The notes beneath the pieces were generated by a model. The model was not told the origin of the DNA. It did not search any database and was given only the letters and a program-made list of their open reading frames with translations. From assembly GCA_902786505.1 (NCBI GenBank), contig CADACS010000001.1:62001-126000 (forward strand): a stretch of 64,000 bases of DNA, read 5' to 3'. Shown one piece after another: positions 1 through 8,434 of this stretch (its first letter is position 1; every line of letters starts with the position of its first letter). This DNA is from an uncultured Planctomycetota bacterium. GTDB taxonomy: Bacteria > Planctomycetota > Planctomycetia > Pirellulales > Thermoguttaceae. The position numbers and the translations under genes were made by a program.

Positions 1-683
1 TCTATCCGAACGTGCCCGCGTTCGACGGAGAGACCGGCGAAGTTCTCGCCAAGCGGCTCCGTCCGGACGTGAAGTCCTCGTGGTCCTTTGCGTGTTCCGC
101 GTTCGGCGCGCTCGCATGGAACGTCGCCTCGTGGATCGCGTTCCTCTATGTGATCGTTACGTCGAAAACGGCCGCAGACTACTGGTACGCGGCGCTCTTC
201 GGCGCGCTCTTCTGCGGGGTAGGAGTCCTCTTTACCTGCCGGCTCTGGGGGCTCTATCGGATCGAACGCGTCGTCGGAGCGACCGTCTTGGAAATTTCAA
301 CGTCTCCCATCGTGCCGGGCAGAAAAGTCAAAGCGTGTCTCTTTCTGCGGGGCCGCGTCGAAGCGAAACGGCTCGACGTGTTCGTTAAGTGCGACGAAAT
401 CGCGCGGTACGTGCAGGGCACGAACTCCATTTGCCATCGGCACGAGATCTTTTCGCGCCCCGTCTATACGCAGTACGCGCTCGACGTGCCCGCAAAAGCA
501 GAAGAGCAGGCGCGGTTTACCTTTGCGCTCCCGATCGGCGTCGCGCATTCGTTCGTCGCGGAGCACAACGAGATCGAATGGAAGCTTGTCGTCCAGATGG
601 AATTTGCCGACGGAGGCGTCTTTACCCGCGATTTCGCGATCGTCGTTCACCCGTTCTTAGGGGAACGCGATTCCGGACGGTAG
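1..683 (+). CDS. Membrane protein of unknown function, 5'-truncated by window edge
   Basis: The reading frame is open from the first base (first full codon at 3) to TAG at 681-683, so the true start lies upstream; the GTG at 12 has no convincing ribosome site. Two hydrophobic segments are visible, about residues 20-46 and 56-80 counted from position 12. A soluble tail of about 140 residues follows, rich in beta-strand-like hydrophobic alternation and ending in a VVHPF-like strand. The layout recalls DUF3592-type bacterial membrane proteins, whose two helices flank an extracytoplasmic beta domain, but no diagnostic motif is seen. The function is unknown. Translation in this frame is clean and codon use matches neighbouring genes. 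Confidence 0.6.
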   Translation, partial: YPNVPAFDGETGEVLAKRLRPDVKSSWSFACSAFGALAWNVASWIAFLYVIVTSKTAADYWYAALFGALFCGVGVLFTCRLWGLYRIERVVGATVLEISTSPIVPGRKVKACLFLRGRVEAKRLDVFVKCDEIARYVQGTNSICHRHEIFSRPVYTQYALDVPAKAEEQARFTFALPIGVAHSFVAEHNEIEWKLVVQMEFADGGVFTRDFAIVVHPFLGERDSGR

Positions 684-861
684 TTTGCGGCGGGTCAAAA
701 AGAAGAACGGCGCCGCGGTTGAACGCGGGGCTGCAGGTTTGACAAAGGCGCGACGTTTGCCCTGCTGCGTCACGCCTTAGCGTCCGTCCAGACGTGTAGA
801 AAAGAAGGCGGTTTATTTCAACGCCTTCGTTTTTATCTACGATTTGAACGGGACGGTCTTT

Positions 862-1179
862 TCAAAAATCGTAACTAATATCGTTCTGAATCTCGTATTT
901 CCCATTATTCTTTTCAATAATGTACGCGACCGCTTTATCAATGAGATCTTTGAGACGCTTTCTTGTTTCTTCGTCGGGGCAGCCGATATAGCGAAACTCA
1001 TGCGGAGTATCGATGAAGAACGTATCGTATAAATCGCTGACCGCCATAAAAGCGTCCGTTAGTTCCTGGTCGTCGTCCCATTCGGGCGGATTGTCTGTGT
1101 CGATAACGCCGCCGTCTTCGGCATAAAGCCAGATGGGATAGGTTTTGTATTCCAAAAGAAGCCTTATTTTTTTAATCAT
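862..1179 (-). CDS. Small acidic hypothetical protein
   Basis: This 105-residue protein starts at an ATG at 1179; an in-frame GTG-type start at 1230 would add a poorly conserved-looking Arg/Lys/His-rich leader. It is acidic, with an EWDDD cluster near residue 35 and an amphipathic C-terminal helix (PDEETRKRLKDL). There is no signal peptide, membrane helix or recognisable catalytic motif. The gene is more AT-rich than its surroundings and ends 68 bases before the end of the next minus-strand gene's neighbourhood. Its size and acidity resemble immunity-type proteins of polymorphic toxin systems, but no toxin is nearby, so that is only a possibility. Confidence 0.55.
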   Translation of the reverse strand: MIKKIRLLLEYKTYPIWLYAEDGGVIDTDNPPEWDDDQELTDAFMAVSDLYDTFFIDTPHEFRYIGCPDEETRKRLKDLIDKAVAYIIEKNNGKYEIQNDISYDF

Positions 1180-1247
1180 TTTGCTTTCACAGCGCTTATG
1201 CCTTTTGTGTCGGCGAGGGCGTCTTATCAATGTTTACGCGTTTACTC

Positions 1248-2282
1248 TTAGGGATTTATCTCGCGCCACAAATGTTGAAAACGCTCGTCGTCGCGGAGAT
1301 AAAACGCGCGGTTGGCTTCGCCTTTATCCTTGGCTTCGGGCGTCTTGGATTGCTGAACGGAGTCTGACGTCTCCGCCGACGCCGCGTCCCGTAAAAATTG
1401 AACGGCGCGTTCGTACTTTTCCGGCGCTTCCGTCTGTTCATACTGACGGTTGAGCCAGTCTAAAAAGGAGCCGTAACCGTTAAAAACGGGCGAGTTCTGA
1501 TCTTCGTTAAAAAAGAGAACGCGCCGTTTTATCAGTCCGCGACAGGCGGCCTTTGCCTGCTCGGGCGTAACTGAATACAGTTTAACGGCGTTCTCATACT
1601 GGCAGATCGCGAGTTCGGCTAGCTGGCAGTAGGCGTTAAACGCGTCCGCGTATCTTTCCTGTTTATAGTATACGCGGGCGCAAAACGAATACGCGCCGAC
1701 GTCGATAATCTGATATTGCCTGAGGCTTTTCTCGTATTCGCCGTTAAGTTCGTAAGCGATTCCAAGACAGATATATTTTGAACCCGGATTATAGGGAACG
1801 CCTTTAAAGCCCCTGATTCCGTTGGCGAGAGAAAGAGCCTTGGCTTTATCGCGGTTTTGAACGGCTTGCGCGAATTTCACATACTGACGTTCTGTAAGGT
1901 AAGAATTCACATTCTTTTGTATGACTATGACCGGGAATATCGAAAACGCCGAACAGGCTAAAAAAAGACAAAGCGGCGCTAAATATAACCGTCTGGAAAC
2001 CCAGTATTTAACAGAAATAAGAAGCACAAGCGCGGCAAGCGGCGGCGCATAGAATCCAAAATAGCCGAACGCCGCCGCCGTCTTTAGATAAAAAGGCATT
2101 TGGCTAAACGGTTGCTGCGACATGGCTATGCCAAAGAGAATGAATATCGACAGCGGATGAATAAGAAGCGCCAGACTCGGAATAAGCCAAAGCAAGTCGC
2201 TCTTCCAGGAACCGGATTCAGAATGACCGTCCCTGTTGTCGGCGTTTGTATGGATCGCGCCGCTTTTAGCGTCAGTCGTCAT
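1248..2282 (-). CDS. Multi-pass membrane protein with TPR-like soluble domain
   Basis: The 344-residue product begins at an ATG preceded by AAAGGGA. Residues 1-27 are polar. Three hydrophobic segments follow at about 29-55, 68-92 and 98-122. After these comes a soluble region with helix-turn-helix repeats of TPR type (ICLGIAYELNGEYEKSLRQY, then a second unit with YYKQERYADAFNAY). The C-terminus is charged. No enzymatic motif is visible. TPR domains usually mediate protein contacts, so a membrane-tethered scaffold role is inferred. It lies upstream of the 105-aa orphan on the same strand, separated by about 70 bases, and the two may be co-transcribed. Confidence 0.65.
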   Translation of the reverse strand: MTTDAKSGAIHTNADNRDGHSESGSWKSDLLWLIPSLALLIHPLSIFILFGIAMSQQPFSQMPFYLKTAAAFGYFGFYAPPLAALVLLISVKYWVSRRLYLAPLCLFLACSAFSIFPVIVIQKNVNSYLTERQYVKFAQAVQNRDKAKALSLANGIRGFKGVPYNPGSKYICLGIAYELNGEYEKSLRQYQIIDVGAYSFCARVYYKQERYADAFNAYCQLAELAICQYENAVKLYSVTPEQAKAACRGLIKRRVLFFNEDQNSPVFNGYGSFLDWLNRQYEQTEAPEKYERAVQFLRDAASAETSDSVQQSKTPEAKDKGEANRAFYLRDDERFQHLWREINP

Positions 2283-2495
2283 GAGATTCCCTTTCTTCTT
2301 ATTTTACGCGCTGCGGCGTTGACCGTATTTTTTAAGACGCCGCAACTATACTTATATACGGCGCTTAACTGCGGCGTCAAAATCAAGCGCCGAGTGGCGG
2401 CGCGGCAAAATTTTGCGGCGTGGAGAGGTAAAGAAAAGGGCGCCGCGTTTGAACGCGGCGCCTGCGGCTATTCGCGGCTGGCGACGACGCGGCAG

Positions 2496-3302
2496 TCAGG
2501 AATCGAGCCATTTCTGATATTCGGGGTCGAGCCACGAGACGTCGGCGAGCGCTTCGCCGAGCGGGTCGTAATCTTCGCTTGAGAAGCCGAGACTGTTGTG
2601 CCGGCGCCATCCTTCGGCGTATTCGTATTTTCCGGAGAGTTTTCCGGTAAGCGCGGCGGCTTCCTGCATGGAGTCGAGATAGGAGTCGTAGCCCTGCGAG
2701 ACGTCGAGCCATTCCTTCTGGCTCTTGTGGCACGCGAGCGCGGCGCGTTTGCGCGGTATGACGCTCGAGACGTCGACGTACCGTTCGGACCGCACGAGCT
2801 TGCGCATCGCGTCCCGATTTCCGTGCGGCGCGGCGTGATAGACCGCGACGTCCTGAAAGGTCGCGGGCATGGGCGGTTCGGTCGGCGCGTTGGTCATGCC
2901 GCGGCAGAACGCGGCGGTTACGGCGAGCCGGACGGCGTTCTGATGATCTTCCATATAGTCGGACGGGGACTGGCAGAGGACGACGTCCGGCTTAACTTCG
3001 CGCATCGTCGCAATGAGCTGCAGGAGCGTGCGGCGGTCGTAGAAGATCTCCAGATCGTCGACGAGCGATTCGTGATAGGTCGCGCCGAGATATTCCGCGG
3101 CCGCGATCGACTCGGCGCGCCGCGCGCGGATGATCTGCTCGCGCGTCATGGTCGCGGTTCCCCACGAGCCGTTGGAGACCGTCATGTAGTGAAGGTCCCA
3201 GCCGCGGTCTTTCAGGAGGAGCATCGTCCCCGCCATAGTGAATTCAATATCGTCGGGATGCGCGGAAACGGCGAACACGGTCTTTTTCTCTTTTGGTTCC
3301 AT
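2496..3302 (-). CDS. PIG-L/LmbE-family zinc-dependent N-deacetylase
   Basis: The family removes acetyl groups from N-acetylglucosamine-type substrates (GlcNAc-PI, mycothiol and bacillithiol precursors, glycopeptides); the substrate here cannot be told. The AHPDD motif at residues 14-18 provides zinc ligands and the catalytic Asp, and the distal DYMEDHQNA motif supplies the second metal-binding His. The ATG at 3302 gives 268 aa, a normal family length, with GAGGA 10 bases upstream; an upstream TTG at 3329 is possible but less likely. It is a monocistronic gene with its own well-formed promoter at 3386-3414. The tail (SWLDPEYQKWLDS) is short and charged. Family assignment is firm. Confidence 0.9.
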   Translation of the reverse strand: MEPKEKKTVFAVSAHPDDIEFTMAGTMLLLKDRGWDLHYMTVSNGSWGTATMTREQIIRARRAESIAAAEYLGATYHESLVDDLEIFYDRRTLLQLIATMREVKPDVVLCQSPSDYMEDHQNAVRLAVTAAFCRGMTNAPTEPPMPATFQDVAVYHAAPHGNRDAMRKLVRSERYVDVSSVIPRKRAALACHKSQKEWLDVSQGYDSYLDSMQEAAALTGKLSGKYEYAEGWRRHNSLGFSSEDYDPLGEALADVSWLDPEYQKWLDS

Positions 3303-3385
3303 TTTAGCTATATCCTCATATGTCAACAAAGAGGCGCGGGCGCGCGGCCGACGCGAATCGGGCCGGCCCGCGGGGCGCGTCCGCT

Positions 3386-3414
3386 ATTATACCGCGCCGC
3401 GTGCGGAAAGTCAA
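3386..3414 (-). promoter_or_regulatory. Sigma-70-type promoter of the PIG-L deacetylase gene
   Basis: On the minus strand there is TTGACT (3414-3409), a 17-base spacer and a perfect TATAAT (3391-3386). Transcription would start near 3379, giving a leader of about 75 bases before the ATG at 3302. This is one of the best consensus promoters in the window. Confidence 0.75.
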
Positions 3415-3587
3415 AACGTGGAATTCTGAGCGCCGGAGTCTGTCTTTTTGATAAAAAATAACGGTTTTGCAGATTTTTCTAATTATATCGCCCCCTGCGG
3501 ACGATAAGAACGGTAAGCGGCGCCGCGTCCGTTGAGCGCGCCGCGTTTACCTATTTGAATTTAACCGTTCCGAAAGGACTTTTCACA

Positions 3588-4277
3588 ATGTCTCATAGCC
3601 GACGCCTTCTCTTTACGCTAGCGTTAACGACGCTCATGTCGCTGTCGTTTTTTGCCGCGTCCGGTTGCGCCGGAGCGCTCATGATGCCCTATTACCTTAT
3701 CTACGGAACCGACGCGCCCGCTAAGTACAAGAAGGTCGTTAAGGATATTCCGAAAGGGTCGACGATCGTCGTCATATGCCGTTCGAACCTGAATCTGTAC
3801 GGTTCGTCGAGCCCGAACGCCGATCTGTCTCAGGCGCTCACCTACGTCCTTTCGACTCAAATGACCGACGTGAAAAAGAAGAAGTTCGTCTGGATTTCCT
3901 ACGACGAAGTGGAATCGAAGTTCGAAGAGGACGAGCTTACGTCGCAGAGCTTTGAGAAGCTCGGAAACGCCCTCAAGGCCGACTACGTCGTCGGGGTCGA
4001 GATCGACGATTTCGACGTCCACCATTCGACGCAGTTCTATCAGGGCAAGGCCAAAGTTCTCGTGCGTCTTGTCGACGTGAAACACGCCGAAACGGTTACG
4101 AAAGATTCGATGCCCACGTACGTCTATCCTCCGACCCCGATTCCGAGTTCCGATTACGACGAGCTGGAATTCCAAAAGACCTTTATTACGCGTCTTGCCA
4201 AGCACATCGGAACGCTCTTCTGCCCGCACGATCCGCACGAAGAGTACGCCGCCGACTCCGATTTCCCGGAACGCTGA
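3588..4277 (+). CDS. Lipoprotein of unknown function
   Basis: The ATG at 3588 has GAAAGGA 9 bases upstream, which favours it over the in-frame ATG-like start at 3555. The first residues are a classical lipoprotein signal: a basic start, a hydrophobic core, and a lipobox ending SGC at about residue 27. The mature protein (about 200 aa) has alternating beta strands and helices, including a segment that reads like a periplasmic component of a GNA1162/LpoB-like fold (IVVICRSNL... LGNALKADYVVGVEID). The KADYVVGVEI segment is typical of lipoproteins in which a small protein senses or activates envelope enzymes. The function is unproven. It is followed by a strong terminator, so transcription is probably monocistronic. 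Confidence 0.75.
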   Translation: MSHSRRLLFTLALTTLMSLSFFAASGCAGALMMPYYLIYGTDAPAKYKKVVKDIPKGSTIVVICRSNLNLYGSSSPNADLSQALTYVLSTQMTDVKKKKFVWISYDEVESKFEEDELTSQSFEKLGNALKADYVVGVEIDDFDVHHSTQFYQGKAKVLVRLVDVKHAETVTKDSMPTYVYPPTPIPSSDYDELEFQKTFITRLAKHIGTLFCPHDPHEEYAADSDFPER

Positions 4278-4335
4278 CCGCGTTCGGAACGGCGCCGCCG
4301 TACCCCCTGGCGCCGCCCGAGCCGTTCGGCAAATA

Positions 4336-4372
4336 AAAGAACCGCGTCTTTTATAAGGCGCGGTTCTTTTTG
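4336..4372. terminator. Bidirectional rho-independent terminator between lipoprotein gene and nadB
   Basis: Arms 4336-4350 and 4355-4369 pair over 15 bases with one G-T and a TTAT loop. The hairpin is flanked by A residues on the left and T residues on the right. It sits between convergent genes and can serve both. Confidence 0.85.
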
Positions 4373-4395
4373 TTTCTGCTCGGGTTTCAGAAAAC

Positions 4396-6072
4396 TCAGG
4401 CGTTTTCTTCTTCGCTTTCCCTGTCGCTGTTGACGAAGAGGGAGTGCGCGGCGGGCTCGTTCGGATCGAACGGCTGGCAGTCGCTCCGGTTATGGCTTCC
4501 GCGCGTTTCGTTTCTCGCGAGCGCGCCTTCCACAATGAGCCGGGAGACGACGAGCATATTCTGCGTTTCCCACGCTTCGACCGTCGTGAACTGTTTATTG
4601 AAGAGCACCTTAGACCAATTCCGAATATTCTGAAGCGCCTCTTTGAGCCCGACTTCCGACCGCACGACGCCGCACAGACGCTGCATCGTCGACCGGAGCG
4701 AATTGCGCACGTCGGCGACGTCGAGCGCGTCGGTCGTTCCGTTCGGATGCGGCTTGTTCTCCAAGGGGAGCGCGTGGTATTCGTCGCTCGTCTGAACGGC
4801 GATTTCACCCGCGAGACGGCCGGTCTGTTCTCCGTAAACGAGCGCCTCGAGCAGACTGTTCGACGCGAGCCGGTTCGCGCCGTGCAGGCCCGTGCTGCTC
4901 GCCTCGCCCGCCGCCCAAAGCCCTTTGAGCGTCGTGCGTCCGTGAACGTCGACGAGAACGCCGCCCATGGAGTAGTGCGCGCCCGGCCGGACCGGAATCC
5001 GGTCTTTCGTAATATCGACGCCGAACTCGGCGCAGATCGCGGCGATGCCGGGGAACCGGTGGAGAATCCAGTCGTGATCCTTGTGCGTGAGATCGAGATA
5101 GACGTTTGGGGAATTCGTCTTCTCCATCTGCTTAACGATCGAGCGGCTCACGACGTCGCGCGGCGCGAGCTCCATGCGGTCGTCGTAGTCGCCCATAAAG
5201 CGGTAGCCGTTCTTATCGACTAAGAGGGCGCCCTCGCCGCGCATCGCTTCGGTAATCAGGCTGCGGCTCCCGCCCGCAATATAGAGGACGGTCGGGTGAA
5301 ACTGAACGAATTCCAGATCGCGGCAAACCGCGCCGGCGCGGAACGCCATGGCGACGCCGTCCCCGCACGCGACGTTCGGATTCGTCGTCTCGCGATAGAC
5401 CTGACCGAGCCCTCCGGACGCGAGAATCGTCTGTTTGGCCCAGATGAGCTCCGTCTCGCCCTCTTTTTCCCAGTAGACGACCGCGCCGCGGCAGAATCCG
5501 CCGTACGTTAGAAAGTCGAGCGCGAACGTGTCTTCCCAGACGCGGATATTCGGCCGCCGCTTGACCTCTTCGACGGTCGCGCGCATGATTTCTTCGCCGG
5601 TCGAATCGCCGTTCGCGTGCAGAACGCGGAAGTGATCGTGGCCCCCTTCGCGCCCGAGCAGAATATCGCCCTTGTCGTCCAGGTCGAACTTGGTTCCGTA
5701 CGAGATGATCTTTTTGACTTCGTCCGGTCCCCGCCGAACGATATGCTCGACGATCTCCCTTTCGCAGAGCGCGCCGCCGGCGACGAGCGTGTCTTTTACG
5801 TGGTTCTCGAACTTGTCGTCCGGCACGTCCCACACGCACGCGACGCCCCCTTGCGCCTTAACGCTGTTCGACTGGCGCAGGCCCGCTTTGCAAACGACGA
5901 GGACCTTCTGGGACGGATCGACCGAAAGCGCCGCGCTTAAGCCCGCAAGCCCGCCCCCTATGACAAGCACGTCCGTAAAGAAGTGTGGGTGAAGCTTCGC
6001 GTGAAACGACGCCAGATAGCGCGGATATCCGCCAACGGAAATTTTACGGTTTACATTAGGCGCGTTCGTCAT
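4396..6072 (-). CDS. nadB: L-aspartate oxidase
   Basis: This flavoenzyme oxidises L-aspartate to iminoaspartate, the first step of de novo NAD synthesis. The 558-aa length fits. The FAD-binding Rossmann motif VIGGGLAGLSAAL is near residue 37. NadB-type signatures follow: QGGVA near residue 75, a GGHDH segment, QFHPT, and the TGLHGANRLASNSLLE block that separates NadB from SdhA/FrdA. Arg and His residues of the active site lie within these blocks. The ATG at 6072 has GAGGA 8 bases upstream. It lies 77 bases after the split-Soret cytochrome gene on the same strand. No nadA or nadC is adjacent. The oxygen-independent forms pass electrons to fumarate or quinone; the acceptor here is unknown. Confidence 0.93.
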   Translation of the reverse strand: MTNAPNVNRKISVGGYPRYLASFHAKLHPHFFTDVLVIGGGLAGLSAALSVDPSQKVLVVCKAGLRQSNSVKAQGGVACVWDVPDDKFENHVKDTLVAGGALCEREIVEHIVRRGPDEVKKIISYGTKFDLDDKGDILLGREGGHDHFRVLHANGDSTGEEIMRATVEEVKRRPNIRVWEDTFALDFLTYGGFCRGAVVYWEKEGETELIWAKQTILASGGLGQVYRETTNPNVACGDGVAMAFRAGAVCRDLEFVQFHPTVLYIAGGSRSLITEAMRGEGALLVDKNGYRFMGDYDDRMELAPRDVVSRSIVKQMEKTNSPNVYLDLTHKDHDWILHRFPGIAAICAEFGVDITKDRIPVRPGAHYSMGGVLVDVHGRTTLKGLWAAGEASSTGLHGANRLASNSLLEALVYGEQTGRLAGEIAVQTSDEYHALPLENKPHPNGTTDALDVADVRNSLRSTMQRLCGVVRSEVGLKEALQNIRNWSKVLFNKQFTTVEAWETQNMLVVSRLIVEGALARNETRGSHNRSDCQPFDPNEPAAHSLFVNSDRESEEENA

Positions 6073-6149
6073 TATATCGTCCTCGGTAACAGCGGCGTAT
6101 CAGATCGGAAAAGGGCCGTTTCGGCGCCGAACCTGCGCGGCCTGCGCGG

Positions 6150-6983
6150 TCAGTCCTGCAGGGAGTGGTCCGGGGTCTTTTCCGGATGGCATTCCCGGCA
6201 CGTCATTTTGCCGATCGTATTGGAGGTCGTCCCGCCCTTATTGTGGCACTTAATGCACGTCGCGGCGGGCTCCGGACGCTTGAGCGCGACGATCGGCGCG
6301 ATTTCTTCCACGTTGAGCGATTTAATATTCAAATTGAGGAGCTCGGCCGTTTTTTTCGCCATATCGGCGGAGAGCCGGGAGCAGCGGTCGGTCCGTTCGG
6401 GCGAATCGGTTCGGTATTTCGAGACCTGCGCCCACTTGCCGACGGAAACGTGGCAGAGCACGGAGCCGGAAATCGACTGCGGGAGCGGGTCGGCGTCGTC
6501 GGGCATGAAGTTCGGGAACATTGTCCGTTCGTAGTAGTTCCCAAGCTCGTCGCAGATCGCTTTGAGCGTCTTTTCGTTCGCGCAGAAGAGATTGACCGCC
6601 GCCATCGCGCCGTTGAGCGAACCGCAGAGCGTCCCCCAGCCGTTCGCGCCCGACGCCCCGTAATGGAGCATGTGGAACGGGAAATTGAGCATCGCCGCGC
6701 TCGCGAGCGGATCCGTCTTTTCGAGCGCCGACGCGACGTTCGTGACGATCGACGTAAACGTCGTGTGCATGCAGTGGCCGACGTGATACCCGTAGTACGC
6801 GTCGCGCGCGACTTTTTCGGGGTCGATGATTGCGTACTTCCACGCTTCCGTTCCCTCGACGAGCGCGGGGTTCGTTTGCGGGAGGGGCGACGCCGACGCG
6901 GATTGCGCCGCGCCGCACGCGAACAGCGAGCCAAGGCCGACGCCGGCAAATCGCATGGCGTCTCGACGGTTCATTTTTGTCAT
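6150..6983 (-). CDS. Tat-exported diheme split-Soret cytochrome c-like protein
   Basis: The 277-aa product starts at an ATG with AAGGAGAG 7 bases upstream. An N-terminal twin-arginine signal (NRRDAMRFAG, then a hydrophobic stretch and an ASA cleavage region) predicts Tat export. The central part has the GWGTLCGSLNGA block and preceding GHCMH segment typical of the C_GCAxxG_C_C redox family. Two c-type heme motifs, CIKCH and CRECH, lie close together near the C-terminus. This combination and length match split-Soret cytochrome c described in Desulfovibrio. Tat export of a cytochrome with a Cys-rich domain suggests a metal cofactor inserted before export. It is first in a probable operon with nadB and divergent from a LysR regulator. 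Confidence 0.82.
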   Translation of the reverse strand: MTKMNRRDAMRFAGVGLGSLFACGAAQSASASPLPQTNPALVEGTEAWKYAIIDPEKVARDAYYGYHVGHCMHTTFTSIVTNVASALEKTDPLASAAMLNFPFHMLHYGASGANGWGTLCGSLNGAMAAVNLFCANEKTLKAICDELGNYYERTMFPNFMPDDADPLPQSISGSVLCHVSVGKWAQVSKYRTDSPERTDRCSRLSADMAKKTAELLNLNIKSLNVEEIAPIVALKRPEPAATCIKCHNKGGTTSNTIGKMTCRECHPEKTPDHSLQD

Positions 6984-7359
6984 GGGTATCTCTCCTTCGG
7001 GCGGAAACGCGGGTATTAACCGACGCGGCAGATATAAAATTTCCGCGGCGCGCTTCCGCCGCGGTGAAAGCGTAATTATAGCGCTTTTTATCGACTCAAG
7101 AAGGGAGTAAATCCAATCGAACCGTCCGCGCGCGGCGGATTCCAGACCCCGGTTTGACGTCCGGCGTCCCCGACGTCGGGCCGAATCGGGGCTAGAATGA
7201 GTAAAAATTATAATCTTGTCGTCTTGTACAACGAAAAAATAATGTTAATATATACCTAACTTTACTGGCGCGCGTTGTTATCAGGGGGCTGTTTCCGGCG
7301 CGTCTGTTATTCGTTCCACGAAGCCAGAGTCATATTTGGATATTCGCTCGGAGATTAGT
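6984..7359. promoter_or_regulatory. Divergent regulatory region between cytochrome-nadB operon and LysR gene
   Basis: On the minus strand a perfect TATAAT (7080-7075) stands about 90 bases before the cytochrome ATG, with only weak -35 matches (TTGAGT at 7099-7094 has a short spacer). On the plus strand TTGTAC (7224-7229), 16 bases, then TAATAT (7246-7251) could serve the LysR gene. The 7195-7260 part is strongly AT-rich. Divergent placement is the usual arrangement for LysR autoregulation and control of the opposite operon. No gene is seen inside. Confidence 0.45.
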
Positions 7360-8331
7360 ATGAACACGGAGACGTTCAGGATTTTTTGCGACGTCGTTCA
7401 CTATCAGAGTTTTTCTCGCGGCGCAGAAGTCAACAATATCAGTCAGTCGGCGGCGACGCAGTCGATTCACCGGCTCGAAAAGCAATTGGGCGTTCAACTT
7501 ATCGACCGTTCAAAACGCCCGTTCGTTCTTACCCCGGAAGGAAAGATTTGTTACGACGGATTTCATGAAATATTAGAGACTTACGATTCCGTCGTTTCGC
7601 GCGTTCAGGCGTCGAAGTCGCAGTCGGGCGGCGTTATTCGGGTCGCGGCGATCTACTCCGTCGGTCTTCACGACATGAGCAAGTGCATGCGCGAGTTCAT
7701 GAAGCAGGAGCCGAAGACGAAAATCCGGCTTGAATTCCTGCATCCGGACAAAGTCTACGAGGCGGTCATTAACTCGGAAGCGGATCTTGGCGTCATTTCG
7801 TACCCGACGGCGACGTCGGAGCTCAACGTGATTCCGCTCCGGTCCGAGGAAATGGTCGTCGTTATGCCGCCGGACCATCCGCTCGCCAAGTCGAGGTCAA
7901 TTCCGATCGAACGGCTCGAAGGGCTCGACTACGTCGCGTTCGATCACGATCTCCCGATTCGCCGCGAGACCGACCGGCACATGCGCGCGCACGGCGTCCG
8001 CGTCAATATAGTTACGGAATTCGACAATATCGAAACGATTAAGCAGGCGATCGAAGTCGGCATGGGCGTCTCGCTGCTCCCCGCGCCGTCGGTGCTCGAC
8101 GATCTGGAAGCGCGCCGTCTCGCCGCCGTTTCCCTAGAAGCGCCGAAAATCTCGCGTCCGATCGGCGTCATCTACCGCCGGCGCAAGATATTCTCCGCGC
8201 AGACGACTAAGTTTATCGAGATGCTCGGCGGCGCGCTCGTGAAGTCGAACGCGATCAGTTCGAGCTCTTCCGAAAGCGGATTCCAGACCCCGGCCGGCGA
8301 ACAGCTCTATAAGATCGAGCCGCGCGGATAA
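7360..8331 (+). CDS. LysR-family transcriptional regulator
   Basis: The ATG at 7360 has GGAG at 7350-7353 and gives 323 aa; an in-frame TTG at 7336 is less likely. The N-terminal winged helix-turn-helix covers about residues 1-60 (FSRGAEVNNISQSAATQSIHRLEKQLGVQL is the recognition region, in the order sensor helix then recognition helix). The rest is a two-lobed periplasmic-binding-like effector domain of the CysB/CbbR type, with LGVISYPT and GMGVSLLP segments. It is divergent from the split-Soret cytochrome-nadB operon, which it probably controls. The inducer is unknown. The last 25 residues are Ser-rich and lack predicted structure. Confidence 0.88.
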   Translation: MNTETFRIFCDVVHYQSFSRGAEVNNISQSAATQSIHRLEKQLGVQLIDRSKRPFVLTPEGKICYDGFHEILETYDSVVSRVQASKSQSGGVIRVAAIYSVGLHDMSKCMREFMKQEPKTKIRLEFLHPDKVYEAVINSEADLGVISYPTATSELNVIPLRSEEMVVVMPPDHPLAKSRSIPIERLEGLDYVAFDHDLPIRRETDRHMRAHGVRVNIVTEFDNIETIKQAIEVGMGVSLLPAPSVLDDLEARRLAAVSLEAPKISRPIGVIYRRRKIFSAQTTKFIEMLGGALVKSNAISSSSSESGFQTPAGEQLYKIEPRG

Positions 8332-8434
8332 GCGGCCCCGGCGGACAGACCGCCTTACCTTAAAGACAAACGCGGCGTCCGCGGCCGGCCCTCTTTTGAG
8401 AACGCCGCGCGCGGTTCCGCGCAGGAACACAGAT

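Noticed and set aside
4396-6072. Succinate dehydrogenase or fumarate reductase flavoprotein
   Set aside because: The TGLHGANRLASNSLLE block and the lack of neighbouring iron-sulfur and membrane subunits point to NadB.
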